NCBI GenBank assembly: GCA_015665265.1
Contig: JADFAM010000009.1
Span: 62,001 to 126,000, forward strand
DNA from: Flavobacterium sp.
Lineage (GTDB): Bacteria > Bacteroidota > Bacteroidia > Flavobacteriales > Flavobacteriaceae
Direction of reading: 5' to 3'
DNA: 64,000 nucleotides
Shown here: positions 58,397 to 64,000 of the stretch, piece after piece
Position numbering within the stretch: position 1 is the stretch's first letter
Layout of the letters: the number at the start of each line of letters is the position of its first letter
Translations under genes and position numbers: made by a program
Notes under the pieces: generated by a model
What the model was told of the DNA's origin: nothing
The model's input: the letters and a program-made list of their open reading frames with translations, nothing else
The model's database searches: none

Positions 58397-60895
58397 ATGG
58401 CAAAAAATTTAGTAATTGTAGAATCACCAGCAAAGGCAAAAACTATTGAAAAATTTTTAGGAAAAGATTTTCAAGTTGAATCAAGTTATGGCCATATTGC
58501 AGATTTACCATCTAAAGAATTAGGTATAGATGTAGATGGAGATTTCAGACCAAAATATATTATATCAGAAGATAAAAAACCTGTAGTAAAAAAATTAAAG
58601 TCACTTGCAAAAAAAGCTGATATGGTTTGGTTGGCAAGTGATGAAGATAGAGAGGGAGAAGCTATTGCATGGCACTTAAAAGAACAATTAAATCTCGAAG
58701 ATAGTAACACCAAACGTATTGTATTTCACGAAATAACAAAAAAAGCAATTTTAAAAGCTGTTGAAAATCCAAGGGATATTGATTACAACATGGTTAATGC
58801 TCAGCAAGCTAGAAGAGTATTAGACAGATTGGTGGGATATGAATTATCTCCTGTTTTATGGAGAAAGGTTAAAGGAGGTCTTTCTGCTGGTAGAGTACAA
58901 TCAGTTGCAGTTAGATTAATTGTCGAAAAAGAAAGAAGTATTCAAAACTTTAAAGCAGATACACACTACAAAGTGGTTGCACAATTTTCTAATTCTCAAG
59001 GTAAATCTTTTAAGGCTGCAATACCTAAAAACTTTAACTCAAAAAATGATGCAGAGGATTTCTTGAAATCTTGTTCTGACGCAATTTTTTCAATTTCAGA
59101 ATTGTCAAAAAAGCCAGCCAAAAAATCGCCTGCAGCACCCTTTACTACCTCAACTCTCCAACAAGAAGCTTCAAGAAAACTTGGGTATCCTGTTGGTAAA
59201 ACAATGCAAGTTGCTCAGCGACTTTATGAGGCAGGATTAATCACATACATGAGAACTGATAGTGTAAATTTATCTGTTGATGCTAGAAATGATGCTGAAA
59301 AGGAAATATCAGATTTTTATGGTAATGAGTATAGTAAACAACGAGTTTTTAAGTCTAAATCAAAAGGTGCACAGGAGGCTCATGAAGCTATTAGACCAAC
59401 TAATTTAAAAATTCACTCTGTAGATAAAGAATATGACCAAAACAGGTTATATGATTTGATTTGGAAAAGAACCATTGCCTCACAAATGAGTGATGCGGAA
59501 TTAGAGCGAACCAATGTTAAAATACAGAATTCAAAAAATGAAAAAATCTTTACAGCTAATGGTGAGATGATAAAATTTGATGGATTTTTAAAAGTGTATC
59601 TAGAAGGGAACGATAATGAAGACGAAGAAAAAGCAGGTATGCTACCTAACTTGTCTAAAGGAGATCAGATAGATTATAACTTTATTAATGCAACTCAAAG
59701 ATTTACGAGTCCACCATATAGATTTACTGAAGCTTCCTTGGTTAAACAATTAGAAGAATTAGGAATTGGTAGGCCATCTACCTACGCTCCAACAATCTCT
59801 ACAGTGCAAAGAAGAGGGTACGTAGAAAAAGGTCAAAACGAAGGTGTTGAAAGGCCTTTCGAGCAATTAATTTTAACAAATGGTACTATAAAAACTCAAA
59901 ATTTAGTAGAGAAAACAGGTTCAGATAAAAATAAATTGATACCTACAGATATCGGGAATATAGTTAATGATTTTTTAGTAACTAATTTTTCTAATATTTT
60001 AGATTTTGGTTTTACAGCCAAAGTTGAGTCTTCTTTTGATGATATTTCTGAAGGAGATGAAAATTGGACTAAAATGATTAAAGGGTTTTACTCTAAATTT
60101 CATGATAATGTTGAAGACGTCAAAGAGAATGCAGAAAGGGAAAGTGGAGAGCGTATTTTAGGGAATCATCCTGAGTCTGGAAAGACGGTTTTAGTTCGAT
60201 TAGGAAAATTTGGACCAATTGCACAAATTGGTGCACCTGAGGATGAAACAAAACAATTTGCGAGTTTAAACAAAGATCAAAATCTGGGAACTATTTCCCT
60301 AGAAGAAGCGCTAGAGTTATTTTTACTACCCAAAACAATTGGAACATTCGAAAATAATGAAGTGATTGTTGCTAATGGAAGATTTGGACCTTACATCCGT
60401 TTTGATGGTATGTTTGTTTCATTAGACAAAGGAGAGAATCCTATGTCTGTAGATCTAGAGAGAGCTCAGGTTTTAATAGAAGCCAAACGAAAAGCAGATG
60501 CTCCTGTTGGTCACTATCAAGATCTTCCAATACAAAAGGGTGTGGGGAGATTTGGACCATTTCTCAAGTGGAATTCTATGTTTATTAATGTAAATAAAAG
60601 ATATGATTTTGAAAACCTTACTTCATCAGACATGAATGAATTGATAGAAGAAAAAATTCAAAAAGAGAAAGATAAATTAATCCATGATTGGAAAGATGTT
60701 GGAATTCGGGTAGAAAAAGCTCGATGGGGAAGATTTCATATTTTAAAAGGAAAAATTAAGATAGAACTTCCCAAAACCACAGATATCGATAAAATTACAA
60801 AAGAAGAAGCTGTTAAGATGATAGAGGCAAAGACTCCGAAAAGAAAGACAGCAAAAAAATCCTCTCCTAAGAAAAAAACAATAAAAAAGAAATAA
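58397..60895 (+). CDS. topA: DNA topoisomerase I
   Basis: MAKNLVIVESPAKAKTIEKFLG; LITYMRTDSVNLS active-site Tyr; Lys-rich C-terminus. Confidence 0.97.
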   Translation: MAKNLVIVESPAKAKTIEKFLGKDFQVESSYGHIADLPSKELGIDVDGDFRPKYIISEDKKPVVKKLKSLAKKADMVWLASDEDREGEAIAWHLKEQLNLEDSNTKRIVFHEITKKAILKAVENPRDIDYNMVNAQQARRVLDRLVGYELSPVLWRKVKGGLSAGRVQSVAVRLIVEKERSIQNFKADTHYKVVAQFSNSQGKSFKAAIPKNFNSKNDAEDFLKSCSDAIFSISELSKKPAKKSPAAPFTTSTLQQEASRKLGYPVGKTMQVAQRLYEAGLITYMRTDSVNLSVDARNDAEKEISDFYGNEYSKQRVFKSKSKGAQEAHEAIRPTNLKIHSVDKEYDQNRLYDLIWKRTIASQMSDAELERTNVKIQNSKNEKIFTANGEMIKFDGFLKVYLEGNDNEDEEKAGMLPNLSKGDQIDYNFINATQRFTSPPYRFTEASLVKQLEELGIGRPSTYAPTISTVQRRGYVEKGQNEGVERPFEQLILTNGTIKTQNLVEKTGSDKNKLIPTDIGNIVNDFLVTNFSNILDFGFTAKVESSFDDISEGDENWTKMIKGFYSKFHDNVEDVKENAERESGERILGNHPESGKTVLVRLGKFGPIAQIGAPEDETKQFASLNKDQNLGTISLEEALELFLLPKTIGTFENNEVIVANGRFGPYIRFDGMFVSLDKGENPMSVDLERAQVLIEAKRKADAPVGHYQDLPIQKGVGRFGPFLKWNSMFINVNKRYDFENLTSSDMNELIEEKIQKEKDKLIHDWKDVGIRVEKARWGRFHILKGKIKIELPKTTDIDKITKEEAVKMIEAKTPKRKTAKKSSPKKKTIKKK

Positions 60896-60927
60896 TCATT
60901 ATATTACATTTATATTTTAAGGAATAA

Positions 60928-62088
60928 ATGAACATTGATTTTTTAACTCCTGTAAAAGATTCTGTTGTAGCACACTCAATCCTGTTGCCTTCAACCTCTC
61001 TAGGTGCAAATATGCGAATACATACTCAAACAGACGGTTTTCCGGACTTAGAGGGAGTTAATATCGCAATGTTTGGTATTGAGGAGGATAGAAATACTGA
61101 AAATAATTTTGGAAGTGGTAAAGATCTTCATCATATCAGAAGACACCTATACCAATTATATCCTGGTAATTGGAATACAACTATTGCAGACATTGGCAAC
61201 ATTAAAAAAGGTGAGTTAACTTCAGATTCTCACTTTGCAATCAAAGAAGTAGTAATAAGCCTCTTGAAAATGAATATCTTACCCATTATATTAGGTGGAG
61301 GTCAAGATGCTACATTCTCTAACTACAAAGCCTACGATAAATTAGAACAAACTGTAAATTTAGTTACTGTAGATAACATGTTTGATCTAGGGAATATAGA
61401 TGATGAATTATCTTCAAAATCATATCTCAGTAAAATAATTATGGAAGTTCCAAGCAATCTATTTAACTACAGTAACATTGGATACCAAACGTATTTTAAT
61501 TCTCAAGATGAAATTAATTTAATTCAAGGCTTAAATTTTGATGCATATCGATTAGGAGAAGTAAAAAATCTAGAGATAGTTGAGCCTGTTTTTAGAGATG
61601 CAGATATTGTAAGTATAGATATTGGAGCAGTTAGACAGAGTGATGCCCCAGCTAATAACAATTTATCTCCTAATGGTTTTTATGGAGAAGAAATTTGCGC
61701 TATATCTAGATATGCGGGTATAAGTGATAAAGTATCATCATTTGGGATATATGAATACAATTCTAGACACGACTCTAATTATCAAACAGCTCATTTAATT
61801 GCTCAAATGATTTGGTATTTCATTGAAGGTGTAAATTATAGGGCGAAAGATTACCCATATTGCACCAAAGAAGACTACCAAAAATTTACTGTTTTATTAG
61901 AAAACGACGATCCAATAAATTTTTACAAGAGTAATAAATCGGATAGGTGGTGGATGGAAATAAATTTAATTAAAGATAATAAATATAAAAGACATGCGTT
62001 AATACCATGTACTTATGAGGACTACCTGGAAACAACAAAGCAACTAATACCAAATAGGTGGTTTAAAGCACAAAGAAAAATGCTTTAA
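60928..62088 (+). CDS. Arginase/agmatinase/formimidoylglutamase-fold protein, probably catalytically divergent
   Basis: Ureohydrolase-like segments IILGGGQDATFSNYKAYD, NLVTVDNMFDLG, DIVSIDIGAVRQSDAPA; located between topA and gldK. Confidence 0.8.
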   Translation: MNIDFLTPVKDSVVAHSILLPSTSLGANMRIHTQTDGFPDLEGVNIAMFGIEEDRNTENNFGSGKDLHHIRRHLYQLYPGNWNTTIADIGNIKKGELTSDSHFAIKEVVISLLKMNILPIILGGGQDATFSNYKAYDKLEQTVNLVTVDNMFDLGNIDDELSSKSYLSKIIMEVPSNLFNYSNIGYQTYFNSQDEINLIQGLNFDAYRLGEVKNLEIVEPVFRDADIVSIDIGAVRQSDAPANNNLSPNGFYGEEICAISRYAGISDKVSSFGIYEYNSRHDSNYQTAHLIAQMIWYFIEGVNYRAKDYPYCTKEDYQKFTVLLENDDPINFYKSNKSDRWWMEINLIKDNKYKRHALIPCTYEDYLETTKQLIPNRWFKAQRKML

Positions 62089-62189
62089 GTCTTAGACTAT
62101 CATAAGTTTAGGTTAAAATATAATTATTACGTTGTGTTTTTACAAAAAAAACTTTAGGTTTACGTCCTTTTTTAGGGAAGATTATAAAT

Positions 62190-63572
62190 ATGAAGAAAGC
62201 AATATTGTATATATTTTTGATAACCATGATGTATGGATGCGGTTCAAATGATCGTGGTGAGTTAGTAGGAGTTAAGTCTAAGTACAAATGGTTTAGTGAG
62301 AAACCTTTTGGAATGGTTTCTATTCCAGCGGGTTCGTTTACAATGGGGAGACAGGATGAAGATTTAACGGGGACAATGAATGCACCTCCAAGAACCGTAA
62401 GTGTTAGTAAGTTTTTCATGGATGAGACGGAGATATCAAATTCAGAATATAAGCAATTTGTAGAATGGGTTAAAGATTCTATTGTTAGAACAGAACTTGC
62501 ATTAATGGCAGATTTTGCATCAGGAGGTAGTTTCACCGATACTAATGGTCAACTAATTACTGGAGGGATATATGATTATTCTTTTGCAGGATCAGATACA
62601 ACAAGTCAAACAGCTTATCAAAAATATATGTTTGAGAATTATTACGAACTAGCTGTGGATTTAAATTCTGCCAAACCACTTAATAAAGGAATCGATATTA
62701 TTTGGAATACTAGTGAGTATCCAGATGTATATTATGCTGAAGCTATGGATTCATTGTATATAAAAGAAAGTGAAGCTAGGGATGGGGTGAGAACGTTTAA
62801 CAATAAACTTCTCAAATATTCTTATTCATGGTTTGATAAAAATACTGCCATGAAAAACTCAAGTAGTAGAAGAGACTTTCTAGTTAAAGAAGTAGTTAAT
62901 GTATATCCAGACACAACAGTTTGGGTAAAAGACTTTAATTATTCTTATAATGACCCAATGCATCTTGATTATTTTTTCCACCCAGCTTATCAAGATTATC
63001 CAGTTGTTGGAGTAAATTGGCTTCAAGCTCAAGCTTTTTGTAATTGGAGAACAAAAAATAAAAATGATAGAATGCGAGGCAATAAAAACTTTGTAAAAAT
63101 TCCAAGTTTTAGATTGCCTAGTGAAGCAGAATGGGAGTATGCTGCAAGAGGAGGACTAGAATTTTCTAAGTATCCATGGGGTGGCCCAAATATAACCAGT
63201 GATAGAGGGTGTTTTTTAGCTAATTTTAAGCCAGTTAGAGGTAACTATGCAGTAGACGGAGCGCTATATACGGTTGAAGTTCAGTCATTCAACGCTAACG
63301 ATTATGGCTTATATAACATGTCTGGAAATGTTTCCGAATGGACAGCTTCCTCATTTAATAATAGTTCTTATTACATGGGCTCAACTATTAATACAAGTGT
63401 TCAAGATAGATATAATAAAAGAAAAGTAATCAGAGGTGGCTCATGGAAAGATGTTGCCTACTTTTTAGAAGTAGGTACTAGAGATTTTGAATATGCAGAC
63501 ACCGCAAGAAGTTATATCGGTTTTAGAACTGTTCAATCTTCAGTAGGACCAAAAACAAATACCAATTATTAA
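62190..63572 (+). CDS. gldK: Gliding motility / type IX secretion lipoprotein GldK
   Basis: Lipobox MMYGCGSND; FGE-sulfatase fold: PFGMVSIPAGSFTMG...FRLPSEAEWEYAARGG...GLYNMSGNVSEWTAS...VIRGGSWKD; followed by gldL. Confidence 0.95.
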   Translation: MKKAILYIFLITMMYGCGSNDRGELVGVKSKYKWFSEKPFGMVSIPAGSFTMGRQDEDLTGTMNAPPRTVSVSKFFMDETEISNSEYKQFVEWVKDSIVRTELALMADFASGGSFTDTNGQLITGGIYDYSFAGSDTTSQTAYQKYMFENYYELAVDLNSAKPLNKGIDIIWNTSEYPDVYYAEAMDSLYIKESEARDGVRTFNNKLLKYSYSWFDKNTAMKNSSSRRDFLVKEVVNVYPDTTVWVKDFNYSYNDPMHLDYFFHPAYQDYPVVGVNWLQAQAFCNWRTKNKNDRMRGNKNFVKIPSFRLPSEAEWEYAARGGLEFSKYPWGGPNITSDRGCFLANFKPVRGNYAVDGALYTVEVQSFNANDYGLYNMSGNVSEWTASSFNNSSYYMGSTINTSVQDRYNKRKVIRGGSWKDVAYFLEVGTRDFEYADTARSYIGFRTVQSSVGPKTNTNY

Positions 63573-63605
63573 TTATTTCCAACCTAAATAAATCATTATT
63601 TAATT

Positions 63606-64000
63606 ATGGCACAATCAAAATCAACTAAGAAAATATTCAATATGGCCTACGGTATCGGAGCCGCGATAGTAATAGTAGGCGCATTATTTAAAATCCAACA
63701 TTGGCCTTACGGATCTTTAATCTTAACAATCGGTATGATAGTAGAAGCAATTGTGTTTTTTATATCAGCTTTTGATGCAGTTGAAGATGATTTGGATTGG
63801 ACTAAGGTATATCCAGAACTAGGTGACGCTGTCGGAGAAGGAACAGGCGTAAACGGGATGTTATCTCAAAAATTAGATAATTTATTAAAGGAAGCTCAAG
63901 TTGATACTGAGCTTATGACGAATCTTGGAAATAGTATTAAAAGTTTTCATACCGCTGCAGAAGGTTTGAGTGTTGCATCCGAATCAATTTCTTCAACTGT
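63606..64000 (+). CDS. gldL: Gliding motility / type IX secretion protein GldL (partial, runs off window)
   Basis: MAQSKSTKKIFNMAYGIGAAIVIVGALFKIQHWPYGSLILTIGMIVEAIVFFISAFDAVEDDLDWTKVYPEL; open at window end. Confidence 0.95.
   Translation, partial: MAQSKSTKKIFNMAYGIGAAIVIVGALFKIQHWPYGSLILTIGMIVEAIVFFISAFDAVEDDLDWTKVYPELGDAVGEGTGVNGMLSQKLDNLLKEAQVDTELMTNLGNSIKSFHTAAEGLSVASESISST

Overview
This 64 kb, AT-rich window looks like ordinary core chromosome from a Flavobacteriaceae-type Bacteroidetes, judging by gene content, gene order and TAnnTTTG-type promoters. I see no phage, IS element, CRISPR array or defence island. About 60 CDSs are supported. Main groups: housekeeping genes (hflX, purF-like, sod, fbp, tig, clpP, clpX, dnaG, nadE, pnp, rpsO, accD, fbaA, ubiE/menG, proS, rpsT, purH, groES/groEL, secG, lptE, miaB, topA); the cell-shape cluster mreB-mreC-mreD-mrdA-rodA; gliding/type IX secretion genes (gldB, gldC, a porT/sprT-like gene, gldK, partial gldL); and a SufE/SufT/DUF2480 Fe-S block beside two tandem DUF3078 paralogs. 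There is one tRNA-Glu(TTC) and a set of clear stem-loop terminators. Items worth a second look: an arginase-fold protein between topA and gldK that has lost several metal ligands; a HYC_CC_PP-like / TonB receptor / HMA / lipoprotein operon; a bifunctional OlsF-like acyltransferase; an HPPK-deoxynucleoside kinase fusion; a lipobox-bearing BamA/TamA (TamL-like) protein; a proline-containing mini-ORF overlapping the proS start; and an inverted repeat between the purH promoter and its start codon. None is proven novel. All calls come from reading the sequence and ORF track, without database searches.
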